The notes under the pieces were generated by a model. That model was not told the origin of the DNA. It worked only from the letters and a program-made list of their open reading frames with translations, and made no database searches. The position numbers and the translations under genes were made by a program. 25,939 bases of DNA. It comes from Chara braunii (Eukaryota; Streptophyta; Charophyceae; Charales; Characeae). Location: assembly GCA_003427395.1 (NCBI GenBank), contig BFEA01000649.1, forward strand, positions 474,335 through 500,273, read 5' to 3'. Below, piece by piece: positions 17,091-25,939 of the stretch; the stretch's first letter is position 1; each line of letters starts with the position of its first letter.

Positions 17091-18985
17091 TAGCCTTAAT
17101 GACCCAGTCAAGCTACACACAATACTGCCTTCCTCCCAACCTTCTCCCAGATGCAACCCATCTCATTCATAGTCTGCTTTCAAGCAATCAACAAACCTGA
17201 AACTGAGATTGCACACACACTCCTTTACTTCAGTCTGACTTAAGTCCTGACAATCAAACCAAAATCAGAGTACAGGAGTTTCGCAATACACTCAGTCAAA
17301 CCATAGAAAGATGTACAGATAGGGGTTATAGTTGGGTTTATAGAGGGAGTCAAGGGATTACCGCTCAGTTCCCTGCCTCCAGGACTCCGCCTGAGTTCCG
17401 GCAGAGCTCCCGCAATCGGTGGGGCAACCTCCCACAAAGGCCTTGGCGCGGATTACGGGCCACACGCCCGCCTGCCGCCTTCCTCCCAGAACCAAGGACC
17501 AGACTTTAGAGTAAGAAGGGCAGGATAAGAGGGATAAGACTCTCAGACTTAGGGAAGAACAACTCAGACTCGCTTGAGAGGGTTTTCAATCCTTCCGCGT
17601 CTGAGGGCCCCACAGTGGCAGCCTAGTGACAACTGCTTGATCCAACACCAGTCACGCTGTCGACGTAAACCTTCCCCTTCTAATCATGCCCAAGTACAAT
17701 CACTGCCTTGTGTAAAAACCTTACCCCCCCCTCGCTCATAACCCCCAAGCTGCCCCGAGCCTTACCCCCTTTCTTGCTGCCTCACGCACTCTGGTCACTA
17801 GAACAGGCAGCCCACCAGTCGACCAAGCAAGCCTCCAACCCCACAGCTAGCTTCACGTTACTCCCATTGGCAGGTTGCGCAAGCCGAAATGAATACTCTG
17901 CCAGACCGCAGAAAGACACTCCTTAGTAATCCAACCTCCCTCTTGATACAGTTGTCCCGTCCCTACACAAGGTAGAGTGAACCTTTCGCTACCCCACGGA
18001 GGAATGCGCCGTTCTGCAGTCGTGCGAAGAGAAATGGCAGGAAGGCGCCGGTTCCGTCAATAGGATGGGCAACACATCGGCCTAGTTGTGAGTCTCCAAC
18101 CCTGCGGGTCACTCCTCCCCGCCACTGTCTTCGTTCGGAGGGGCGTCACACTGGCCGAAAGGTAAGTCGCCCACCCCTCAGTTCGCTCCTGGTTACTTGT
18201 TCAACAAAATGAGGAAAATTACGTGAATCATCTGCTAGAACATGGAGAGATACAAATTCGAAGATTTCCTTCCTTCAGGCGCAGCTCTTAACGCCCGTAC
18301 TGCCTAATCTAAGCCCCAACCCACGAATCCTATTCCCTCATTAGTCTCCCTCGCCCTCAAAGCCTTTAGAATGCCCTTCCCCTTTTTCGATTTCATCAAA
18401 GATCGGGTGAGTATCGTGTTGCATGGTTCCCCCCATCCCCGTTTCTCAACACCTCCGCGCAGCCTATAAGTCACACTGTGCAAAAACTACTACTCTGCTG
18501 CTAATTCGGGCCACCCCAATGGATTCGCCCTGACCTAAACATCAGATTAGCTTCTTCCCCTCCGCCCGAGTTCACAAAGAATCGAGTAGTAATCTCGATT
18601 TCTCCTCCCTTCTTCCTTACCTCCCACCATAGCCTGGCGCACCATCTTTCTCTACTGACTCCATATCCGCTAACCTACCGCCGGAACTACCCTCACTAAT
18701 AAACTCGCCATGGCCGAAAATGCTAGGAACGAGCCCTTATTCGCCCATTTCCGTCGAGGAACGGGCGTAAAACCGTCTTCCCTCCGGCCATAGCTCGCCG
18801 CTCCTTCTTCGCTGCGCCCCTTCCTATCTCGCACGCACCCCACGCCAGATCGCGTCCCGGTTCACCTCCTTCACAATGGTGCCCGCCACTTCGTTCTTCG
18901 TTTTTCAACCGGCCCCGCTGCCCGTCGGTCCGTTCGGAAGCACGCAACAAGAGGTGAGCGAGCAAAAAATCCCGAGCACTCGGGT
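17091..18985. other. Non-coding stretch, no gene recognised
   Basis: The first part, to about 17,250, may still belong to the element arm. The rest is C-rich, with no convincing long frame, RNA gene or terminal repeat. One short candidate is ATG at 18,371 opening 12 codons (MPFPFFDFIKDR), followed directly by a strong donor-like GTGAGTAT at 18,407. This is too short to call a gene. Confidence 0.4.
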
Positions 18986-18989
18986 CTCC

Positions 18990-19940
18990 GCTTGACTTAT
19001 GCGTGTCAGCTTCGCGCCTGGGCCACGCTGAACTTCTCTGTATCGTTCCAATTTCGACAGATGTTCCAAAGAACACGGGTCGGGGCAGCACCATCCTCAG
19101 CACTCCGAACCCTACGCGGCCGAGACCCCGCCCCTTTTTAACGTAGGAACCCACCCTCCTTCTTGGGGATCGTGCACTTCGACTTTACCCTGGGCCAAGC
19201 TCACCTTCTCCATATCGGCCCGAATCCCCCACGGGTGCCCCAATACGATCCTTCGTGGCCATACCCCCACCCACTTTGCTATTCTTGCACGGACCTGGCC
19301 CTTCCTTCGGGTTCATGCATGCGAACCTTGCACAGGGCCGTGCAAGTCTTCCATGTCTCCTCTTTGCGGGCCCCCCTGGCCACGTCTTGCGCTCGTGTTC
19401 ATCCCTGGGCTTCGCAAGCACTCCCTTTGTACGGCTGGCCAAACGGATCCTCCCTGCATCGTATCGATTTGAACGGATATTCCGAAGGACCCCACTTACA
19501 GCAGCCCTCCACGCCCCTTTCCCTTAACCTGTTTTCCGTCCGGGTTCATTCCCGGACTTTCCCCCGTCACCCTTCATAGCAGCCAGGCGGTTCTTCCCGA
19601 TATCACTTCAATCTCCACGGATGCCTTTCGGATTTCCACGCGGCCGCAACCCCATTCTACCCCGACGCATGCACCTGGCCCCTCCGTGGGGGTCCATACG
19701 CGTCAAACTCGCGCCGGGGCCAAGCGAACCTCCTGTGCACCGTTCCAATTTTTAACAGATGTCCCGAAGGACTCGCGCGGCTGCAGCCTCGCCCTGCTTT
19801 GGCATGCGAACCCGGGCCCTTTTTCGGGATCCATACGTATCGTCCTTACGCAGGGGCCATGCTACTCTTTCCCATATCGTTTTGAATCTAGCGAGTATCC
19901 CGTAGGACTCGCGCTGCGCGGCGCTCGTCGGCGAGGCTAG
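18990..19940. repeat. Degenerate tandem repeat, about six units
   Basis: Recurring words in the same order are: a TTCGGGATCCATACG-like word, a GGGCCAAGC-like word, a CTTCTCCATATCGTTC-like word, a GACAGATGTCCCGAAGGAC-like word, then CGCGCGGC. Recognisable units begin near 19,000, 19,150, 19,290, 19,420, 19,675 and 19,805. Copies are heavily diverged and differ in length. The unit near 19,717-19,790 is the clearest. Open frames on either strand through this block are probably fortuitous. Confidence 0.6.
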
Positions 19941-20380
19941 CGGTCTCATGGCCCCCTGTCCTTAGTCCGTTTTCTCGTCCGAGTTTGTTCCCGGCCCCCC
20001 CCCTTCTGCGGTTGCTGCGTCGGCAAGTCTGATCAGCCAAGAGAAAAAAAATCTAAGAACAAAGATCTCGCGTGGGCTCTTTCAAAATTCTCTCCTTCCA
20101 CCACCCTATTGCTCCCCCAGAACTTAGTCACCCCTCCCTTCTACCCCTAACCCTAGGATCGTAAACAGGGGATGAGGTAAAACAAGGGGGACTTAGACAT
20201 TAGCCCCCGGGGCTGCTTAGCGAAGGGGGTCGCCAAATGGCTACAGGCCGCGGGCATCCCCAAGGCCCCCCTTGCCCCGCGGCCGGGCCCGCGACCGAAC
20301 TGCCTCAGCAAAACAAAAGGGGGATAGTCCTACGGGACCCTCGACCCCTCGGCTTCTCCGCTCCATTGCTCCCGTGCCTC
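19941..20380. other. No gene recognised
   Basis: GC-rich sequence containing a short CCCCTAACCCTAGG word near 20,142 that recalls the left stem-loop core, but only once and without a stem. I see nothing else to annotate. Confidence 0.4.
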
Positions 20381-20388
20381 CGTGCACC

Positions 20389-20444
20389 AGTCTCGAACCT
20401 CGTACCTCTGCCGAAACAATCAAGTGTCGTAACCGATAGGGCTA
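20389..20444 (-). other. tRNA-like A/B-box pair (possible SINE head or tRNA relic)
   Basis: On the minus strand an A-box-like TAGCCCTATCGG (20,444-20,433) is followed after about 33 nt by GGTTCGAGACT (20,399-20,389), close to the B-box consensus GGTTCGANNCC. Order and spacing fit a tRNA or a tRNA-derived SINE promoter. The anticodon and T stems do not pair well, so it is not an intact tRNA. Confidence 0.35.
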
Positions 20445-20588
20445 AGCCCAAACCTGTGACCAGCAGGCGCGGCTTCCCACATAAGGCGGTCTCACGCGGC
20501 GCCTCCGGGCCAGGGTACAGCCTCGGCCACTCCTTCCGCCCCCACCTACATTCGCGGCCCCTTGGCGTGTGCGCCACCCTGCCAGCCT

Positions 20589-20641
20589 GGGCCCGGACCA
20601 TCCCATCCGCCTACTGGCGTGTCAACCCTACCGCTGGACCA
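20589..20641 (-). other. Second tRNA-like A/B-box pair
   Basis: On the minus strand TGGTCCAGCGG (20,641-20,631) matches the A-box consensus fully and continues GGTAGGGTTGACA, recalling tRNA-Gly-type D arms. GGTCCGGGCCC (20,599-20,589) matches 9 of 11 B-box positions, 31 nt downstream. The acceptor arms do not pair. It lies 190 bp upstream of the first pair on the same strand. Confidence 0.35.
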
Positions 20642-20892
20642 CGCGCTCCGATCAAAAACAGACTTTTCCCCCAATCCAAGCTCGCAACATGGTCCGGGCC
20701 GGTCGGCTAGACCGGCCGCCTATCTCAACCAGAAAAAATCACACGCGCGCCTCAAAATTTGCGTGCCCACATACTCCATACCGGGACAAGGCAGACCTTG
20801 GCCCGGACGCGGACGACCCTCACATTTTTTCCGTACGAGCACCCAAAAGCTAGGCTAACCGAGCCTTTCTGTCACTTGCAAAAACCAGGGCG

Positions 20893-20914
20893 GATACCCT
20901 TGTAAGGGTATTCG
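20893..20914. repeat. Near-perfect 22-bp palindrome
   Basis: ATACCCTT and AAGGGTAT flank a central GT. Pairing extends by one G-U and one G-C pair. Similar small CCCTT/AAGGG hairpins occur at about 22,012-22,031 and 22,083-22,102. Confidence 0.7.
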
Positions 20915-22010
20915 CACCGACCGCTTACCGGACCATATTAAGCGACGTCCCCATCGCGTCGCGAGATCAAAGAGCTATAGACTCCCTCACACTCCAAATG
21001 CCGACGAGATCAGAACCAATCCGATTAGCCGACACACTCAGGGCCGAGGCCTCCATCAAACCGTGCCAACACAACCATATGCTACCAAGGTTTCTACCTG
21101 GGTCTCCATTGTCCTGACACCAGGACGCCGGTGTATTACGCGTCAATACTACAGCGTAAGTTTCAAAGGCCCTCAAACCTCCCTCTTCCGCTTTGTCCTA
21201 GACAATCCCCGGTCTCTCGTTAGGTGTCCCAGTTAGCCTCTTTCTCGTAGACAGAGCCATAACTAGGGACGCGGGCTTTGAATGGGACCTGTGAGGGCAT
21301 TCTTGCCTTCTTTCAGCAATTTTCTCACCATCAAACAAAATGCATATACATAACTCATAGCCTCTCTCGACCCTTTCTGCAGTCTAGTACGGAAACGCCA
21401 GGTCTCTATCTGAGCCCACCATAGCCTGGTTGATCGGGCCAGGTCTACGGCCCACCGCATTGTTACCTTAGCGGCGGTATCCTCCCGTTGATTACACAAC
21501 GATAGGCGCCTTTCTCGACAATCAGTCAGTCAGGATTTTCCAAAAGACTCGACTCTTATCCCGCGGGAAGATTTCTCTGGGCCGGGAACTCCCCTTAAAC
21601 TCTTACCTCGCGGGCCCGCAGCCAGGTTGTGCCGGCCAGCAGCCATCCACTAGGGGTTGCGCCCGAGTGGCACTAAACTTTACCGTTAGCTTGGTATTTC
21701 TTTAAATATGTCTCAGAATTAGCACAGGTGGTTGGGCGGGGCTTCACAAACAATTCACAGGTCGCTGCGGGACTACGAAGGGGCCCGAAGGCATTTACCA
21801 GCCCTTCCATAATAGGCACAGCATCCTTCGCTCAATCACAAACAGTCTCCCCGCCGAATTTACAAGGCCGCGGCTCCTGACCTGATCAGGGTCAGCAGTT
21901 GCCCACCCTGAGACATCTTTCGCCCTTCTCAAACATCTCAGCCACACATGGTCCCCTTTCGTCAGACTTTATCAACACAAACAATGCTTCCCATACCACT
22001 CAATTTTACC
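20915..22010. other. No gene recognised
   Basis: Mixed GC-rich sequence without long or conserved frames. I see no terminal repeats or RNA gene. Confidence 0.4.
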
Positions 22011-22011
22011 C

Positions 22012-22200
22012 ACCCTTACTTGGTAAGGGGTGTCTCTCAAAAAAAAAAAAAAAAAAAATTAAAAAAAAAAAAATCACGGTTATCCCTTTTTTGTAAGGGA
22101 TGACTTCTCACACGACCTCTTCCAATACCATGAAGGGGCCCCCATGCAATGCAATTCCCACCTTCCAAGACCATGAGGGGGGTCTTAATCACCAAATAAC
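22012..22200. repeat. A-tract flanked by hairpins and a short duplicated word
   Basis: A20-TT-A13 at about 22,038-22,073 lies between hairpins ACCCTT...AAGGGG (about 22,012-22,031) and ATCCCTT...AAGGGAT (about 22,083-22,102). A TTCCAA(T/G)ACCATGA(A)GGGG word is repeated at about 22,118 and 22,161, and GGGACC/GGTCCC forms a hairpin near 22,211-22,231. A retroposon tail is possible but not shown. Confidence 0.5.
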
Positions 22201-22239
22201 TCAAACTGAGGGACCACCTTCTGGGTCCCTATATAACTT

Positions 22240-23015
22240 AGGCACGATGTTTAGTACGACCAAACATGCAAATTCCTAAATTCCCCAATCCCGTAGGATT
22301 CTCACAATTTTTCAGAATCAGGCTGCACTTCCCCTCCTTATACTCTGCCCTCTCGTCTGCTTGCAGCAGACCGCACGAGTATACCGGAGGGTAGACAACT
22401 TTACCATTTACACAATCATGCCCATGAGATGTATCCTGTACTCCTCTCACACAAAGCCAATCATACATCAGGATAAATCCACACATGTGAGAGTGATAGT
22501 GGTCGTCACAAGACAAGTTCCATAGGATCTCAACTCATAATACACTCAGGGAGTAGAATGCCTCCCTCAATCAGTCGAATACAAACACTCAACTCAATGC
22601 CCCGCCTGTCTGAGTAGGATTTATAACCCCACTGTACACTCGCCAAATATGCTCAGGAACATAGCATCCACCTAACATCCACAGAATGGTCAGCCCCTGT
22701 CCTCCGCCGCTGGGAAAACTCACATCCCGAGTGCTAGAAACTCCCAAATCCCATTCAGAGCAGCAATAGCTTCTGAATCACAACACCAAATGTAACCAAA
22801 TGGTCTCATATATCACACAGCTGAGTCCTACCCCTGGGTCGTAGCCCACGAAGAAACTCGAGAGGAAACAGGCAAACAAAAGTCACACACATATGTACAA
22901 TCGGATAGAAACTCATCCCACCACTCCTACGCACACACACATTTAGGGCCCGCTCAACTGACTCTGCCCTGGGTGTGTCAAGGATCTCTAGTCCTATCAA
23001 TATATAGACAAATCG
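22240..23015. other. Downstream flank of the gag relic, no gene
   Basis: No polymerase domain follows the gag-like ORF, although one would be expected in a complete element. The minus strand near 22,790-22,760 reads ACATTTGGTGTTGTGATTC, which recalls a retroelement internal/LTR junction but cannot be confirmed without the other LTR. Confidence 0.3.
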
Positions 23016-23019
23016 ATCC

Positions 23020-24972
23020 CTACTTACACAATTCCTCCTGGTTCTGCCTATACAACTGAGCCCTGCCCCCATCTGGAGCTCGCTCCACTATCCTACCCTG
23101 TCTGTCATAGAATTTGCCGTCGACCTCCGCAACTCGCCCCTCGGCCTTATCCTCAAGGAGCTCTGGACAGTCCACGGCTCTATGTCCTCCCTCCTTGCAC
23201 CAAAAACAGGAGGCATCATACCACCTAGCAGTCTTCTTCTTATTCCCTTGCGAACTGGATGCCGAAGGCACTCCTATGGCCCCAGTAGCCACGTCGTGAC
23301 ACGAGGGCAACCCCACATGGCGCTGAGGTCCGAGCTCCATAGCCTCAACACCTCCATTCCTTCGTGCTGCCGCACTCCCTGGCCCGCGCTCTGGCGTATC
23401 CAACTCTCGGGGTCCCTCTTCATGCGCCCTCTCTGTCATCATCGCCTCATCCTTACATACTCCTGACGGCTGAGAGCCCCCCATAGCGGCGGGCTCACTC
23501 ATGACCTCCTGTTGCTGTTGTCGTCACGAGTCAGGCCCTCCTGAGTCGGTCCCCGTGGCCCAGGAGCCCAGCTCCGCCCTCAACTCCCCCAACCTCGGGG
23601 CATGCTCTGGAGCGTCGAGTCCCTGAGGCCCCTCCTGTGGAGTGCCTATCCCCATGGCTGCCGCCAGCTCATGCAAGCGCGAACCTCTCCTCTCCGTGGA
23701 CATAGCCATAAGCGACTCCTGCGCGCCACTCTCCTCCTCGACTGCGTCCAAGGGCGCCTCCTCCATTGGCCCGGCTTGTCGAGGGACCTCCACCGCTGCT
23801 CCTTGACCCGGCAAAGCCTGCACCCCTCGGCCTTGGCTATCGGCACCGGCTCGCCCCATCTGGCTAGCCTCCCAGGCTGCCGAGAGCCTACCCACAGCGG
23901 CCGCCATCTCCCTAAATCTCCTCTCCCACTCAACCTCTCTAGCCCTGCTCCTCGCCCTCTCCTCGGCAAGCTAAGTAGTCAGGTGCTCCACCTCCAACTC
24001 CTTAACTCTGAGCTCACTGCTGAGTAGATTATACCACTGGAAGGATGTGACTGTCGTCTCGCATACCCTCCGATCCATGCGCTCAATCGCCTGCCTGGTC
24101 GCGGAGAACCCCAAGTCCCCCATCTCTCTCAACTCACTCATTTCCTCGTCCGCCTGTCCCGCCTCTCGTGACCTCTGGCGGGCTGCATCCCTCTGGCTCT
24201 CACACCTAGCCCACAACTCATCGATCCTCTGCTCACTCGTCTTGGGCTTGACCGGCGGTGTCGGCTCTATCCCCGCCGCCTCCATCTCAGCCTGTCTTGC
24301 ATATATCTCGTCCAGACGGACCCGCACTCGGGCGGACTTCTCTTCCCGGGTCTCTCTTGGGGTTCCTTCCACTCGCGGTCCCTGGCCTCCTGGAGTCGAT
24401 GCCTCCGCCTCCATCCTTTTGCTCGCGCACGACACTACTAGCGGTAACTCTGCTGACACGGGTTCATCGATATCCGGGCTCTTGGTCACCTGTGTGGCCA
24501 AGGGCAAGTCAAGGGGCACCTACATCCTCGCTCTCTCACCCGTTCCCCGGTTCTCCGCCTCTGCCTCCTGCTCAGGTATAGTGGTGGCCTCAGGGGGAAA
24601 CTCCGGGATCTCCTCGCTACCTGGCTCAGGTATCCCCTCTGGCCATGAACGCTGTGCTGGCTCTGGAGCTGGGGAGCATGGAGGGGTATCGTCCCCAACC
24701 GTGATCACCTCTCTCCCCTGAGGTCGTACCGGATCCGGCCGCTTGGCTGTCATCTCAGGGTCCTTCGGCTCCTCTCGGTCTCGCATGTCTGTCTCCATCT
24801 CAGGGTTGAGAGGCTCCTCCAATGGCACGTAACACCCCGGTGTGAGGAAACCCGGGGAGGGGTCGCCTGCCGCTCGCTGAAGCCAAGGGCAACAGCGCCT
24901 GTCACTCGCTGCGCCCGCTTCCGAGGTCCGCAGCGAACAGCAGAGGAGGTAGGTTGAGGGGTCTCGTGTCAC
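23020..24972 (-). pseudogene. gag-like gene of an LTR retrotransposon, three in-frame stops
   Basis: One frame runs from ATG at 24,972 to TAG at 23,020 with TAG near 24,520, TAG near 23,968 and TGA near 23,524 inside it. There is no frameshift, so it is a young pseudogene. The order is: an acidic, Pro-rich N-terminal part (GREVITVGDDTPPCSPAPEP); a charged coiled-coil middle (SARVRVRLDEIYARQAEMEA, then ELREMGDLGFSATRQAIERM, then LSSELRVKELEVEHL); a Gly/Ala/Pro-rich linker; and a perfect CX2CX4HX4C zinc knuckle CFWCKEGGHRAVDC at 23,208-23,167. Role by family: capsid/nucleocapsid-type, RNA-binding. The second and third stops are in contexts expected from CAG to TAG and CGA to TGA changes. The last codons TTGTGTAAGTAG overlap a donor-like GTAAGT, so the natural protein could continue by splicing. 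Confidence 0.7.
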
Positions 24973-25265
24973 GCACCCCGTCTCAGCAAGGTTACGCAGC
25001 AGTGGGTTTCACCAGTNATACGAAAATCCAGCNAGTTCATGTCTCAATAGGTTTCAACTGCCAACCGATAAGTCACAAAACTCATGCAGCANTAGCCTCC
25101 GCAGGCAATCATGAGATCCACACTCTCGCACAGCCAAGGGTTTCAATGGAGGGCTGATGAAAGGGTAAGCTCGAATGGTAACATTTTTCAACGGTCAAAT
25201 TTGANAAGTTCGCATAGCACCAGAGTTTTGCCGAGGTTCGCCAAATCGAGTCCGGACTGATTAAT
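24973..25265. other. Leader region of the gag relic, no gene
   Basis: Non-coding sequence with several ambiguous bases. The part beyond about 25,180 begins to resemble the tandem repeat that follows. Confidence 0.4.
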
Positions 25266-25269
25266 ACTC

Positions 25270-25939
25270 ANGTTTATACTGAAAAGAAACAGGCGTNTCA
25301 AGCCCCTCGAGAACTGCATGAATTCCTCCCACTCTTCCTGGGCAGATCAATACTCGAAATTACACTGAAAAGAAACAGGCATTTCAAGCCGCTGGGAACC
25401 GAATGTGCTTTCCCCACCCTTAATGCTCTTCTTTACACAGATTGAAAACGGGCATATTCAGCCCCGAAAGCCCGGATGTACCTTGCTCACTTCCCAGTGC
25501 AGATTCAGGTTAGTAATTGCACAGACTAGAAACGACATATTAAGCCTCCGAAAATCAGATGTATTCCGCTCAATTTCCAGTGCAGATTCAGGCTTGTAAT
25601 TGCACAGACTAGACACGGGCTTATTAAGCCCCGAAAATCAGATGTATCCCGCCCGGTTTCCAGTGCAGATTTAGGCTTGTAATTGCACAGACTAGAAACG
25701 GGCATATTAAGCCCCAAAAATCAGATGTATCCCGCCCAGTTTTCAGTGCAGATTCAGGCTTGTAATTACACAGACTACAAACGGGCTTATTAAGCACCCG
25801 AAAATCAGATGTATGCCGCCCAGTTTCCAATGCAGATTCAGGCTAATAATTGCACAGACTAAAAACGGGCATATTAAGCCCCGAAAATCAGATGTATCCC
25901 GCCCAGTTTCCAGTGCAGATTCAGGCTTGTAATTGCACA
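25270..25939. repeat. 83-bp tandem satellite
   Basis: AAAATCAGATGTA-type words recur at 25,551, 25,634, 25,717, 25,801 and 25,884, a period of 83 (once 84) bp. The consensus unit contains CCAGTGCAGATTCAGGCTTG, then AATTGCACAGACTAGAAACG and GGCATATTAAGCCCCG. Earlier, more diverged units begin near 25,281, 25,367 and 25,444 (GAAAAGAAACAGGC or GAAAACGGGC), so divergence rises toward the left. The array runs off the window. Because 83 is not a multiple of 3, the repeating peptides in its open frames are not evidence of coding. Confidence 0.9.

Larger units (their letters stand above)
12947..17100 (-). repeat. Right arm of the large diverged inverted repeat
   Basis: The reverse complement of the 1-3,275 segment, beginning at ATTGTTCCGC. 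It is longer than the left copy mainly because the stem-loop array (16,157-17,090) and the GCGCTTCC repeat block (15,330-15,850) have more units. No coding frame is conserved between the arms. What is conserved is hairpins and promoter-like boxes, so it behaves like a terminal/untranslated region of mobile elements. Here it follows a tyrosine-recombinase relic, whereas the left copy follows a GIY-YIG relic. Confidence 0.85.

Noticed and set aside
18723-19154. 143-codon minus-strand open frame
   Set aside because: Low-complexity Arg/Gly-rich reading that runs into the degenerate tandem repeat. No domain recognised.
20237-20710. 157-codon plus-strand open frame
   Set aside because: GC-rich region in which several frames are open at the same time. 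It covers both tRNA-like box pairs on the opposite strand, and no domain is seen.
25154-25160. CTGATGA, hammerhead-like core word (also at 11,616-11,622)
   Set aside because: No stem II followed by GAAA and no cleavage-site arrangement at either place.
25526-25830. Minus-strand frames with repeated peptide words (SLCNYKPESAL, ITSLNLHWK)
   Set aside because: They come from the 83-bp satellite, whose period is not a multiple of three, so the same DNA is read in rotating frames.

Overview
The window looks like repeat-dense nuclear DNA of a large plant-lineage genome, most likely a charophyte alga such as Chara. This is an inference. It rests on decayed retroelement proteins that resemble repeat-derived proteins I associate with Chara, on the lack of any intact host gene, and on the abundance of microsatellites, poly-A/T tracts and nested elements. 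No intact protein-coding gene, rRNA or complete tRNA was found. All recognisable coding sequence is broken transposable-element sequence.

Layout. (1) 1-3,275 and 12,947-about 17,100 are two diverged copies of one >3 kb sequence in opposite orientation. Both contain, colinearly, a (GT/AC)-rich stretch, two promoter-like units, several hairpins, a repeat containing GGAAGCGCTGCC, and an array of short stem-loops. (2) Inside the left arm, on the minus strand, lie a broken gag-like ORF (5,490-4,263) and a broken C-terminal GIY-YIG endonuclease segment (4,253-3,270), as in a Penelope-like retroelement whose reverse transcriptase has been lost. (3) Inside the right arm, on the plus strand, lies a broken tyrosine-recombinase-like gene (12,127-12,975). 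Two unrelated coding modules therefore abut the same tail. (4) 6,350-10,850 is an array of about 0.7 kb non-autonomous elements in alternating orientation, separated by (TA)n tracts. Within those tracts sit a 55-bp perfect inverted repeat carrying a tRNA A-box-like motif and a degenerate hammerhead-ribozyme-like motif. A 165-base N gap lies in the last unit. (5) 17,100-22,800 is GC-richer non-coding sequence with a degenerate tandem repeat (18,990-19,940), two tRNA-like A/B-box pairs on the minus strand and an A-tract. (6) 24,972-23,020 (minus) is a gag-like gene with a perfect CCHC zinc knuckle but three in-frame stops. (7) From about 25,270 to the end is an 83-bp tandem satellite.

The most unusual signal is the stem-loop arrays at 16,157-17,090 and, in a related form, at 1-407. 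The apical ~19-nt loop is conserved from copy to copy, while the flanking stem sequence differs in nearly every copy yet remains self-complementary. The same covariation appears in a hairpin at one end of the TA-flanked elements. This points to selection on structure or to a mechanism that rewrites one arm from the other.
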